A stretch of 64,000 nucleotides of DNA from Kitasatospora paranensis (lineage in GTDB: Bacteria; Actinomycetota; Actinomycetes; Streptomycetales; Streptomycetaceae), in assembly GCF_039544005.1 (NCBI RefSeq), contig NZ_BAABKV010000001.1, positions 1,798,001 through 1,862,000 of the forward strand. The letters are read 5' to 3'. Positions within the stretch are counted from its first letter, which is position 1; each line of letters starts with the position of its first letter. Below the pieces are notes generated by a model. That model was given only the letters and a program-made list of their open reading frames with translations. It searched no databases and was not told where the DNA came from. The translations under genes were made by a program, and so were the position numbers. This document shows positions 1 through 7,969 of this stretch, one piece after another.

Positions 1-801
1 CGCACCGGGCAGCGGATCGAGGCCGGGTACCCGGAGCTGGCGGCTGCGCTCGCCGCGCAACCCGTACCGCGGTTCGCCGTGGACGGGGAGATCGTCGCGC
101 TCGACGACCGGGGCGCGACCAGCTTCGCCCGGCTGCAGCGGCGGATGCAGCTGCGCGACCCGCAGCGGGCGCTGGCCACCGGCGTCCGGGTGTCGTACTT
201 CCTGTTCGACCTGCCTGCCCTGATGGGGCACGACACCACCGGGCTCGCGCTGCTGGACCGCAAGCAGCTGCTCCGCGAGTCGTTCGACTTCGCGGAGCCG
301 CTGTTCTTCACCGAGCACGTCGCGGCCGACGGGCCGGTGCCGCTGGCCGAGGCGTGCGCCCGCGGCTGGGAGGGGCTGGTCGCCAAGCGCGCCGACAGCC
401 GCTACGTGCCGCGCCGCTCACCGGACTGGCTGAAGCTGCCGTGCACGGCCGGGCAGGAGCTGGTGATCGGCGGCCACACCGACCCGGGCGGCCGGCGGAA
501 TGGCTTCGGCGCCCTGCTGGTCGGCCACTACGCGGACGGCGCGCTGCGCTACGCGGGCAAGGTCGGGACGGGGTTCGACGCCCGGGAGCTGGACCGGCTG
601 ACCGGTCTGCTGGCGGCCCTGGCCCGCCCGGACCCGCCGTTCGCCGACCCGCCCGCCACCGAGCGGACGGCGCACTGGGTGGAGCCCCGGCTGGTCGCCC
701 GGGTGGCTTTCACCCAGTGGACCCGCGACGGCCGCCTGCGCGCCCCGCGCTACCAGGGGCTGCGGACCGACAAGCGCCCCGAGGACGTGGTGCGCGAGTG
801 A
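1..801 (+). CDS. ATP-dependent DNA ligase, C-terminal part (cut by window edge)
   Basis: This reads as the last 266 residues of an ATP-dependent DNA ligase, which seals nicks through a ligase-adenylate intermediate. Such enzymes often act in actinobacterial end joining or DNA repair. Visible nucleotidyltransferase motifs are DGEIVALD (motif III), EGLVAKR (motif IV) and DWLKLP (motif V). They are followed by an OB-fold region ending in RAPRYQGLRTDKRPEDV, the usual C-terminal ligase signature. The motif I lysine lies upstream of the window, so activity and any fused polymerase or nuclease domain of LigD cannot be judged. The frame is open from base 1 with no start codon of its own. It ends in TGA, and about 100 bp of spacer separates it from the next gene. 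Confidence 0.9.
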   Translation, partial: RTGQRIEAGYPELAAALAAQPVPRFAVDGEIVALDDRGATSFARLQRRMQLRDPQRALATGVRVSYFLFDLPALMGHDTTGLALLDRKQLLRESFDFAEPLFFTEHVAADGPVPLAEACARGWEGLVAKRADSRYVPRRSPDWLKLPCTAGQELVIGGHTDPGGRRNGFGALLVGHYADGALRYAGKVGTGFDARELDRLTGLLAALARPDPPFADPPATERTAHWVEPRLVARVAFTQWTRDGRLRAPRYQGLRTDKRPEDVVRE

Positions 802-903
802 CCCGGGCCCCGTGCACCCGAACGACGCGTCCGACATGCGTCGGGGGATTCGGCTCCTACCGTCCCCGGTGAGGGGGTTCCCCATCGAGAGGTGCACACA
901 GTC

Positions 904-1095
904 ATGGCAGGAAAGTTCGAGCTGTACGTCGACGAGTCCGGCAACCACCGCTTCCGGCTGAAGGCCAGCAACGGCACGGTGGTCATCACCGGTGCCCCGC
1001 AGGAGTCCAAGGACGACTGCCTGAAGAGCATCGAGTCGCTGCGCAAGCTCGCGCCGTACGCGCAGGTGCTGGAGGTCTCCGGGGCCCAGGGCTGA
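904..1095 (+). CDS. YegP-like DUF1508 small protein
   Basis: A 63-residue protein matching the YegP/DUF1508 family by the pattern KFELYVDESGNHRFRLKASNG followed by a KDDCLKSIESLRK helix. These proteins are compact alpha/beta folds of unknown role. Longer relatives carry the repeat twice, while this one carries a single copy. The ATG at 904 is preferred because GAGAGG lies 11 nt upstream. A GTG at 892 is in frame but overlaps that ribosome site. It appears monocistronic. The family is clear but no function can be assigned. Confidence 0.8.
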   Translation: MAGKFELYVDESGNHRFRLKASNGTVVITGAPQESKDDCLKSIESLRKLAPYAQVLEVSGAQG

Positions 1096-1293
1096 CCCGG
1101 GTTCCGGCACCGTCGGGCCGGTCGTCCCCCAGGGGCGGCCGGCCCCGCCGCGTCCCGCGGCAGCGTGTCGGTCCGGTGAGGTCGACCCCGGACGGGCGCT
1201 GTCGTGCACGTGACGGACCCATCGGATCTCCGCGAAAGCCTCACACGTGACACCTGTCGATCGTTCGGGTGCCCTGCATAGGGTCCTCCCAAG

Positions 1294-1310
1294 GTCGCGC
1301 CAGGCGCGAC
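1294..1310 (+). promoter_or_regulatory. Stem-loop in the 5' leader of the SCO2400-family gene
   Basis: A perfect inverted repeat GTCGCGC-cag-GCGCGAC lies between a -10-like TAGGGT (1279-1284) and the ATG at 1330. It would form a 7-bp hairpin in the mRNA leader about 20 nt before the start codon. A regulatory role is inferred only from its position. Confidence 0.35.
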
Positions 1311-1329
1311 ACCCGACCGGGAAGATCCC

Positions 1330-1899
1330 ATGGACTACTGCGCACCCTGCCGACGCCACCTCAACGGGGCCCTCTCGTGCCCGGGCTGTGGCGCCACGGC
1401 CGGTGCCGCGCAGCCGGGGCCGGCGATCGTCCGGCCCGCGAGCGCCGCACCGCGATCCTCTTCCAGTGCCCCCGGCCGACGGCGCAGGGCGCCCCGGCGG
1501 CGCCGGGCCCTGCTGCTGACGGCCGCCGGGCTGGCGCTCGGCGGCGCCGCCGGGGTGCTGGCGCTGGCCGCACCGGACGGCAGCGGGGCGGCTCAGCCGG
1601 TGACCGCGTCCGTCGAGGACCAGGTGGCGGGCTCCGCCGGCAGCGCGACGGCGGCACCCGCGAGCGCCGTGCCGGTCTCCGTCGCGCCGAGCACGTCGGT
1701 CCGGCCGTCCCGCAGCGCGCGGCCGAGCGCCTCGGCCAGCGCGTCGGCGTCGGCCTCCGCGTCCGCCCCCGACCCGTCGGCGTCCACGGGTGCCGGGACC
1801 TCCGCGCCGACGTCCGGCACCGGGGCCCCGCGACCGAGCCGGAGCCCCGCCCCGAAGCCCTCGCAGTCCTGCAAGCCGTTCCTCTTCTGGTGTACCTGA
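1330..1899 (+). CDS. SCO2400-family membrane protein with N-terminal zinc ribbon
   Basis: A 189-residue protein. It starts MDYCAPCRRHLNGALSCPGC, a CxxC...CxxC zinc-ribbon-like motif typical of the SCO2400 family in Streptomyces. An Arg-rich stretch (about 54-60) precedes one transmembrane segment (about 61-85), which suggests a cytoplasmic zinc ribbon and an outer tail. The tail is low complexity, rich in Ser, Ala and Pro (SASASASASA), and ends with two cysteines in SCKPFLFWCT. A GGGAAG ribosome site precedes the ATG. The role is unknown. The low-complexity tail is probably a wall-spanning or flexible extracytoplasmic linker. Confidence 0.75.
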   Translation: MDYCAPCRRHLNGALSCPGCGATAGAAQPGPAIVRPASAAPRSSSSAPGRRRRAPRRRRALLLTAAGLALGGAAGVLALAAPDGSGAAQPVTASVEDQVAGSAGSATAAPASAVPVSVAPSTSVRPSRSARPSASASASASASASAPDPSASTGAGTSAPTSGTGAPRPSRSPAPKPSQSCKPFLFWCT

Positions 1900-2099
1900 C
1901 CGGGGTGCTCCGCTCGTACCCGCGCCGCGGCGCGGTCGGGCCGGTTGCTGTCCGGCGGGTCGCCCGAGCGGGGCGCCCTCCGAACGACGGAACGACGTGT
2001 CCGGCCGGGCAGGGGAAGGGCGGGCAGCCGGGCGTTCGGGCGCCGGGGCACGCGCGCGCGGCGCCAGCCCAGGCGTCCGCCGAGGGCGCCGTCGGGAGC

Positions 2100-2425
2100 G
2101 ATCGCGGCGATGACGGCTAGGTCCTCGGCGGTCGGCGTGATGTCGGCGGCCGCGACGTTCTGCGCGACCCGGTCGGGGTGGCGCGAACCCGGGATGGGGA
2201 CGACGTAGTCCTTCTTCGCCAGCAGCCACGCCGGCGCCAGCTGCGCGAGCGTGATGCCCTTGCCCTCGGCGAACCCGGCCGGCTCCTCGGCGACGGCGAC
2301 GTTCGCCTCGAAGTTCCGGGCTTCCACCAGGGCAGCCGCCGGCGGAAGGCGGCGGCGTCGCAGTGGTCCGGGGAGGTGACCGCGCCGCTGAGGAAACCGC
2401 GGGCGAGCGTCGAGTAGGCGACCCG
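2100..2425 (-). pseudogene. Aldo/keto reductase remnant (C-terminal third)
   Basis: Read on the minus strand, this keeps recognisable NADPH-dependent aldo/keto reductase sequence. It begins VAYSTLARGFLSG near 2422. A frameshift near 2323 (one G missing in TGGTGGAA) follows, then NFEANVAVAEE, GITLAQLAPAWLLAK, VVPIPGSRHPDR and NVAAADITPTAEDLA. The N-terminal two thirds, with the catalytic Asp/Tyr/Lys/His, are absent. The C-terminal end runs on without the family stop codon. It abuts the TetR remnant on the other strand within about 20 bp, as expected if one deletion removed the 5' halves of two divergent genes. Confidence 0.8.
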
Positions 2426-2437
2426 GGCGACCCGCTC

Positions 2438-2704
2438 CGGGCGACCGTGCGGCGCAAGACCGAACAACTGCGCTTGGCGCAGACGTCGGGCCACCTGGAC
2501 CCGGCGTGGGATCCCGCCGACATCCTGATGTTCGTCAACCAGCTCGCGATCGCCCGGGTCGGCCAGTCCGACCTGCTGCCCGCCGACGCGGCGGAGCGCA
2601 CGGCCTTCCTGTCCGCGCGCCGAGCCGCCATCGTGGCAGCCGTCCAACGCCTATTTCCCGCCGCCGCGGCACCCCGGGAGCAGGAGCCCGGGCGATCGCT
2701 CTAG
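2438..2704 (+). pseudogene. TetR-family regulator remnant (C-terminal ligand-binding part)
   Basis: The plus strand from about 2438 to the TAG at 2702-2704 encodes the C-terminal end of a TetR-like regulator. It includes RRKTEQLRLAQTSGHLDP, PADILMFVNQLAIA and FLSARRAAIVAAVQRLFP. The N-terminal helix-turn-helix is missing, and the sequence just upstream belongs to the aldo/keto reductase remnant on the other strand. An open frame continues upstream to 2363 but has no regulator sequence, so any product would be unable to bind DNA. TetR genes commonly sit divergent from the reductase they control, which fits the deletion model. Confidence 0.75.
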
Positions 2705-3051
2705 CTCCCCAAAAGATCGGCCAGTACCGCAACATGGCTGATCGTCAGGTCCTTCGTCGCGGTGAGCAGGGTGACGTTGCCCGCGGCGGCCAGCTGTCGC
2801 AGGTGGGCGAGGGCCGCCGCGGCGTCCGGCTCCTCCAGTTCGCCGAGGTAGCGCCGGCGGAACTCGTCGAACCGCTCCGGGTCGTGGCCGTACCACTGGC
2901 GCAGCCCGGTGGACGGGGCGACGGCGCGCAGCCACTCGTCGAAGCCGGCGTCCTCCCTGCGCAGTCCGCGCGGCCACAGCCGGTCGACGAGGACCGGGAC
3001 GCCCTCGTCCGGCGCCGGCTCGGCGTAGATCCTTCGACTCGTGACGGCCAT
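2701..3051 (-). CDS. DUF488 family protein
   Basis: A 116-residue DUF488 protein. Family hallmarks are RIYAEPAPDEGVPVLVDRLWPRGL near the start, a WYGHDPERFDEFRRRY segment, and the C-terminal VTLLTATKD. The biochemical function of the family is unknown; the fold is small alpha/beta and probably cytoplasmic. The ATG at 3051 follows the usual family start. Its stop (TAG, 2703-2701) overlaps the convergent end of the TetR remnant. It is divergent from the Nudix gene with about 97 bp between them. Confidence 0.85.
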   Translation of the reverse strand: MAVTSRRIYAEPAPDEGVPVLVDRLWPRGLRREDAGFDEWLRAVAPSTGLRQWYGHDPERFDEFRRRYLGELEEPDAAAALAHLRQLAAAGNVTLLTATKDLTISHVAVLADLLGS

Positions 3052-3147
3052 CCGGCCATGCTCGCGCCCTGACGGGCCGGAAGCATGCGTACGCTGCGGA
3101 GTGTCCTGGATGCTGTCCGTACGGCCTACACAGGGGGACGGTGGAGC

Positions 3148-4199
3148 GTGGGTGCTGCGAGGACGGGGTGCGATCCGCTGGCGGCGGCCGGGGTGCTGTT
3201 CCCGGACGGTGCGGGGCGGCTGATGGTGGTGCGCGCCGTGTACGAGAGCAGGCACCCGGTCGAGGTTCCGGGCGGCGGCTGGGAGGTGCAGGACGCCACC
3301 CCGCGGGACACCGCGGTGCGGGAGGTCGCGGAGGAGCTGGGGGTGCGGGCGCAGCTGGGCGCGCTGGCGTGCGTCGACTGGTCGCTGGACGTCTTCCGGC
3401 CGCCGATCGTCTCCTTCCTTTACTGGGCATCGCCGCTGACCGCCACTCAGCTGTCCGGGCTTCGGCTGCAGGAGGACGAGCTCGGCGGGTACGTGTTCGT
3501 GACGGCCGCGCAGGCCGCGTCGGCGCTGCCGCCGAAGCTGTCGCGGCGGGTGGCGGCCTGCCTGCGGGCGCCGGCGGGGGCCGGTCCGGTGGAGTTGGAG
3601 GACAGCCTGCCGGTCGGCCACAGCCGGGCGTTCCTGCCGCCGCTCCCGACGCCGGCGTACACCGCGGCGGCCGGTCTGGAGCTGGCGGGCGGGGACCGGC
3701 CGCCGGTGACGCCACCGCTGGACCGGGACACCTACATCGCGACCCGGCCGCGGATCCGGGCCGAGGTCCGGGTGCTGGCCACCGATCCCGCCGGCCGGAT
3801 CCTGGTCGAGGACGCGGGGGCGGACGCGGACGGCGGGACGGGCGCGGACGGCGGGACGGGCAGGGACACCGGGGCGGATGCGGCGGAGGCGGTGCGGCTG
3901 CCGGGCGCGGTGGTCGCGGCGGATGCGGAGACGCCCCGGCAGGCGGCGGCCCGGGCCGTCCGGGGACGGCTGGAGGGCGGGACGGGCCGGCTGCTCGGCC
4001 TGGACTGGCTGCCGGGGGCGGCGGGCCCGCCCGGCTGGTGTACGTCTTCGACGGCGGCACGGTCGCCGGGGCGGGCGGTGTCCCGGGCCTGCGGGCGGTA
4101 CCGGCCGGGCGGGCCGGGGCGCGGGCGGCCGCCTGTCTGGCGGCGCGGGACGCACCGGGTGGCCCGATCGAGCTGGTCGGGGGCGCGCCGACACCCTGA
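3148..4199 (+). CDS. Two-domain Nudix protein (frameshifted in this assembly)
   Basis: The first Nudix domain (about residues 10-130) has PGGGWEVQDATP then REVAEELGV, the REUXEEXGU core. The Glu of the upstream GX5E part is replaced by Ala. A linker leads to a second Nudix-like domain (about 190-350) where the core reads RAVRGRLEGG, so the catalytic residues are gone. The frame breaks near 4023-4025. Adding one G to the GGG run restores PARLVYVFDGG and a stop at 4199. Start GTG 3148 has GGGGGAC upstream. Nudix hydrolases cleave nucleoside diphosphate derivatives. The substrate cannot be told here, and the second domain may be structural or ligand-sensing. Confidence 0.7.
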
Positions 4200-4267
4200 A
4201 CGCTGGGCGGTGGGACGGCACCGGGACACAATGGAGCGACGCGCGTCGTGCTGTCCGAGGAGGTCCC

Positions 4268-4647
4268 GTGGCCGGTGAGATCGAGTCCGCACTGACCGGT
4301 TGCCGGGTCGAGGCGATCTCGGTCGCCGGCCGCCTGACGGTGGCGCTGTCCGGGGGCGTCGTGGTGACGGCGGCGAACGACTTCCGGCTGCGGACGGCCA
4401 CCGAGGTCGAGCATTTCTACCCGCGGCTGGCCCTCGGCCCCTCGGGGGCGCTGTCCGCGCTGGTCGGTGCCCGGGTGATCGGCGCGGGGGTCACCCGGGC
4501 CGGCGGTCTGGAGCTGGACTTCGGCGCCGCCGGGCAGCTCTCCGTCCCCCGGACACCGGCGGTCCGGCCGGAGCCGAGGCCTGGCGGGTCGCCGGCCCGC
4601 ACGGGCCGCTGTTCACGGCGGAGCCCGGCGGCTACCTGGCGGTCTGA
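4268..4647 (+). CDS. DUF6188-like protein (frameshifted in this assembly)
   Basis: A protein of about 126 residues starting at GTG 4268, with GAGGAGG placed 5-6 nt upstream. It begins VAGEIESALTGCRVEAISVAG. The C-terminal part (WRVAGPHGPLFTAEPGGYLAV) is in another frame. One extra C in the C run at 4546-4550 joins them as LSVPPDTGGPAGAEAWRV. The layout, a beta-rich N-terminal half and a terminal W-V-G-P-x-G segment, resembles DUF6188 proteins, whose function is unknown. It follows the Nudix gene by 68 bp on the same strand, with a CACAAT -10-like box between them. Confidence 0.6.
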
Positions 4648-4731
4648 CCGCCCTGGCGGTCCGACTGCGGGGCGGCCCCTCCCGGGCGGGCCCGGGCGAG
4701 GCCGGTGCCCCCGGCGTCGGTACGCCCCGTG

Positions 4732-5790
4732 TCAGCGCAGGTCGAAGACCAGGCGTGCGGAGACCGTGCCTGCGAGGACCTCCTCGAAGCAGGTGTTGAC
4801 GTCCTCCAGCCGCCGGGACTCCCGGATCACCCGGGTGCGGCCCAGCGCGTGCAGCCGGAACACCTCGGCGAGGTCCTGCCGGGTACCGACGATCGACCCC
4901 ACCACGGACGTGCCGTTCAGCACCGTGTCGAAGACCGGGATCTCCAGCGTGCCCTCGGCGGGCAGCGCCACCAGGACGAGGACGCCGCCGCGCCGCAGCG
5001 CCCCGTACGCGGCGGTGAAGGACTCGTTGCTGACGGCGAGCGAGATCGCGGCGTCGGCGCCGCCGAGCCGCTGCACCTCGGCGGCGACGTCCTGGGTCCG
5101 GGCGTCGACGACGTGGTCGGCGCCGAGCTCGCGGGCCAGGTCGAGTTTGGCGTCCGTGACGTCGACGGCCACGGTCTCGGCGCCGAAGATCCGGGCGTAC
5201 TGGAGGGCGAGGTGGCCGAGGCCGCCGATGCCGGAGACCAGGACCCGGGACCCGGGCCGCGCGCCGCCGATCTTCACGGCCTTGTAGGTGGTGACACCCG
5301 CGCAGGAGAGCGGCGCCGCGTCCATCGGATCGATGCCGTCCGGGACGGGGACGACGTAGTCGCCGTGCGCGAGGGCGTACTGGGCGTAGGCGCCGTCCAC
5401 CGAGTAGCCGGAGTTGTGCTGCTGGAGGCAGAGCGTCTCCCAGCCGGTGACGCAGTGGTCGCAGCGGCCGCAGGCGTCGGCCAGCCAGGGGATCGCCACC
5501 CGCTCGCCGACGTGGACGTGCCGGACCTGGTCGCCGACCTGTTCGACGACGCCGACGCCCTCGTGGCCGGGCACGAACGGCGGGCTCGGCCGGACGGGCC
5601 AGTCGCCGCGTGCGGCGTGGATGTCGGTGTGGCAGAGGCCCGAGGCCTCGATCCTGACCCTGACCTGATGCGGGGCCGGTTCGGGGAGCGGGCGGTCCTC
5701 GACGGTGAGCGGCGCGGTGAAGTCGCGCACGACGGCGGCCTTCATCGTGGCGCCGGGCGCGGGGGCGCGGTGCATCGCGGCATCGTTCAC
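4732..5790 (-). CDS. Zinc-dependent alcohol dehydrogenase (AdhP-like)
   Basis: A medium-chain dehydrogenase of about 350 residues, expected to oxidise alcohols to aldehydes with NAD. The catalytic zinc site includes GLCHTDIHAARGDW and PGHEGVGVV. The structural zinc lobe is CGRCDHCVTGWETLC with four cysteines. The Rossmann loop is SGIGGLGHLALQYA. The full AdhP length is present. A GTG at 5790 has GGAAGG 7 nt upstream. The family start MKAAVVRDF at 5745 lacks a clear ribosome site, so the longer start is listed. It is convergent with the DUF6188 gene and appears monocistronic. Confidence 0.88.
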   Translation of the reverse strand: MNDAAMHRAPAPGATMKAAVVRDFTAPLTVEDRPLPEPAPHQVRVRIEASGLCHTDIHAARGDWPVRPSPPFVPGHEGVGVVEQVGDQVRHVHVGERVAIPWLADACGRCDHCVTGWETLCLQQHNSGYSVDGAYAQYALAHGDYVVPVPDGIDPMDAAPLSCAGVTTYKAVKIGGARPGSRVLVSGIGGLGHLALQYARIFGAETVAVDVTDAKLDLARELGADHVVDARTQDVAAEVQRLGGADAAISLAVSNESFTAAYGALRRGGVLVLVALPAEGTLEIPVFDTVLNGTSVVGSIVGTRQDLAEVFRLHALGRTRVIRESRRLEDVNTCFEEVLAGTVSARLVFDLR

Positions 5791-5972
5791 GGGGCGGCCT
5801 TCCGGTCTCGGAGGGTGGCGCGCCACCGGTGCCGGGTCGGGCGGCCGGGTCGGGCGGGGCCGTCCCTGCGGCGGGCGGCGCGAAGCCACGCTAACCCGGA
5901 GGAACGGGTACCGCATGCGGGGGCGGCGGCGTCACCGCGGAGCCCCCGCACGCGGCGGGTCGGTCACAGGCC

Positions 5973-6374
5973 TCAGCGGCCCGGCGTCACCGGGTGGCTG
6001 CCGTAGGGGCGTGTGATGATCTCCATGCCGTGGCCGGCCGGGTCCAGGAAGTACAGCCCCCGGCCGCCGTGGTGGTGGTTGATCTCGCCCGGCAGCGCCA
6101 TCCGCGGGTCGGCGTAGTAGGTGATCCCGGCCTGCCGGATCCGCTCGAACGCCGCCTCGAACTCGTCGTCGGAGACGAGGAAGGCGTAGTGCTGGGCGGT
6201 GATCGGCCCGGCGGGGACGGTGGCGAAGTCCAGGGTGACGCCGTTGGCGGTGGCGACGGGGACGAAGGGGCCCCACTCGGCCCCGGCAGCGAGGCCGAGG
6301 ATCCCCGCCAGGAATTCGGCGGACTCCCGGTTGTTCCGGGCGTGGACGATGGTGTGGTTCAACTCGACGGACAT
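5973..6374 (-). CDS. VOC family (glyoxalase-like) protein
   Basis: A 133-residue vicinal-oxygen-chelate protein. It starts MSVELNHTIVHARNNRESAEFLAGILGL, a common VOC opening, and ends with LYFLDPAGHGMEIITRPYG. Candidate metal ligands are the early His in LNHTIVHA and the Glu in GHGMEI. The H-rich loop NHHHGGRG sits in the middle. GGAGG is 10 nt before the ATG. VOC proteins include glyoxalases, fosfomycin-resistance enzymes and dioxygenases, and the substrate cannot be told. About 180 bp separates it from the alcohol dehydrogenase gene on the same strand. Confidence 0.82.
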   Translation of the reverse strand: MSVELNHTIVHARNNRESAEFLAGILGLAAGAEWGPFVPVATANGVTLDFATVPAGPITAQHYAFLVSDDEFEAAFERIRQAGITYYADPRMALPGEINHHHGGRGLYFLDPAGHGMEIITRPYGSHPVTPGR

Positions 6375-6676
6375 GTGCGGAATGCCTCCGTAAGGCACCT
6401 CGCGGACACCTCCATGCCTCACCCGGCCGGTGACCGACACGCGATGCCGCACCGCCGACCCTACGCGGGGGCCGCCGCGCCGTCGAGGGCCCTTCGGCCG
6501 ACCCGGCGGGGCCTGCGCCCGGCGGGCCTGCGTCCGGCGGGCCTGTGTCCGGCAGGCCTGTGTCCGGCAGGCCCATGCCCGACGGTTCTGTACGACGGCC
6601 ACGGACGACGTCCGGAGGGCTCGTCTAGGATGACGGCCGTTCAGGCCGGCCGCCGGGCCGGGCCGAAGGGGGAACG
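6375..6676. other. Intergenic region with a minisatellite and a -10 box
   Basis: About 300 bp between the divergent VOC and DUF5685 genes with no convincing coding sequence. It holds a 15-bp tandem repeat (6511-6585) and a -10-like TAGGAT at 6626-6631 that probably serves the DUF5685 gene. Confidence 0.6.
6511..6585. repeat. 15-bp tandem repeat, five copies
   Basis: Five head-to-tail copies of GCCTGYGTCCGGCRG. Copies three and four are identical, and the outer copies differ by 1-4 bases. It lies about 90 bp upstream of the DUF5685 gene. Confidence 0.8.
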
Positions 6677-7845
6677 GTGTTCGGGATCATCAGGCCGTGC
6701 CGTCACAGCCTGTCGGAGGGGTTGCGCAGCTCGTGGCTGGCACACCTGTGCGGGCTGTGCCTGGCCCTGCGCGACGACCACGGGCAGCTGGCCAGGACGG
6801 CCACCAACTACGACGGTCTGATCGTGTCGGTGCTGGTCGAGGCGCAGGCCCCGCGGTCGGCGGGCGGCCGGCGGACGGCCGGGCCCTGCCCGCTGCGCGG
6901 CATGCGCACCGCCGAGGTCGCGCGCGGCGAGGGGCGCGGCTGGCGGCCGCGGTGTCGCTGGCGCTGGCCTCGGTGAAGGTGCGGGACCACGTGCTGGACG
7001 CGGACGGTGTGTTCGCCCGCCGACCGGTGGCCGCGGGTGCGCGGGCGGTGGCCCGCCGCTGGGACCGCAAGAGCGCGGGCGGCGGCGCCGGACTCGGCTT
7101 CGACACCGCGGTGCTGCTGGAAGCGGCCGGACGCCAGGAGGAGTTGGAGCTCGCGGCCCGGCCGGGGTCGTCGGTGCTGCTGGTGACCGAGCCGACCGAG
7201 ACGGCGACTGCCGCGGCGTTCGCCCATACCGCGGCGCTGGCGGGGCGGCCGGAGAACGCCGCCGCGCTGGCCGAGGCCGGCCGGCTGTTCGGGCGGCTGG
7301 CGCACCTGCTGGACGCCGCGGAGGACCAGTCCGCGGACGCGGCCGGCGGCCGGTGGAACCCGCTGACGGCGACGGGGACGGACCGCGCCGAGGCCGAACG
7401 GCTGTGCCGGGACGCGGTGCACGGGATACGCCTGGCGTTGAAGGACGTCCGGTTCCACGAACGGGCGCTGGTGCACAGGTTGCTGGCGCACGAACCGGGG
7501 CTCGCCGTGGACCGGGAGTTCGGGCACGGCGCCGGGTGCTCGGCCGCCGCGCACGGTCAGCACCCGGGCGGGCCGCTGACCGGGGAACCCCCGACGAAGC
7601 CGCCGCAGCCGCGCTCCCCGCTGGCGGGCTGCGCGGTGTGGGCGGTGATGGCCTGCACGTGCCAGCTGATGTGCTGCGAGCACGACGACCCGTTCAGCCG
7701 GCAGCGCCGGGACGGCTGGTGCCAGCGCAACTGCGACTGCGACTGCTGCGACGCGTGCGATGCGTGCGATGGATGCGGCGACTGTGACTGCTGCAACGGA
7801 TGTGACGGGTGCGACTGCTGCGACTGCGGCTGCGACTGCAGCTGA
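6677..7845 (+). CDS. DUF5685 protein with Cys-Asp-rich tail (frameshifted in this assembly)
   Basis: The N-terminal segment MFGIIRPCRHSLSEGLRSSW, continuing LAHLCGLCLALRDDHGQLAR, is the DUF5685 signature. The frame breaks in the G run at 6931-6934. One more G gives GEGARLAAAVSLALASVKVRDH and an open frame to 7845, about 389 residues. Most of the rest is predicted helix with AE-rich segments. The end is striking: a CTCQLMCCEH motif, then a 41-residue tail containing 18 cysteines alternating with Asp and Gly. Such a tail could bind metal. The family has no known function. GTG 6677 has GGGGGA 6 nt upstream and a TAGGAT box at 6626. Confidence 0.75.
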
Positions 7846-7969
7846 CCCGGCGCAGCGCCGCGGGGCAGACCGCTCCGCCCGGTGCGGCCTGGGGGCCGCC
7901 GAACGACGTACAGCGCAGGACGTGCACCGCGGTCACCGCCGCGGGCACAGGACACCGAGCCGGGGGGCC

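Noticed and set aside
1096..1329. tRNA or small RNA gene in the spacer
   Set aside because: A hairpin and promoter-like boxes are present, but no tRNA T-loop or acceptor pairing was found here or elsewhere in the window by eye.
3900..4030. A second catalytic Nudix box in the tandem Nudix protein
   Set aside because: The aligned segment lacks the Glu residues of REUXEEXGU, so it is not counted as active.
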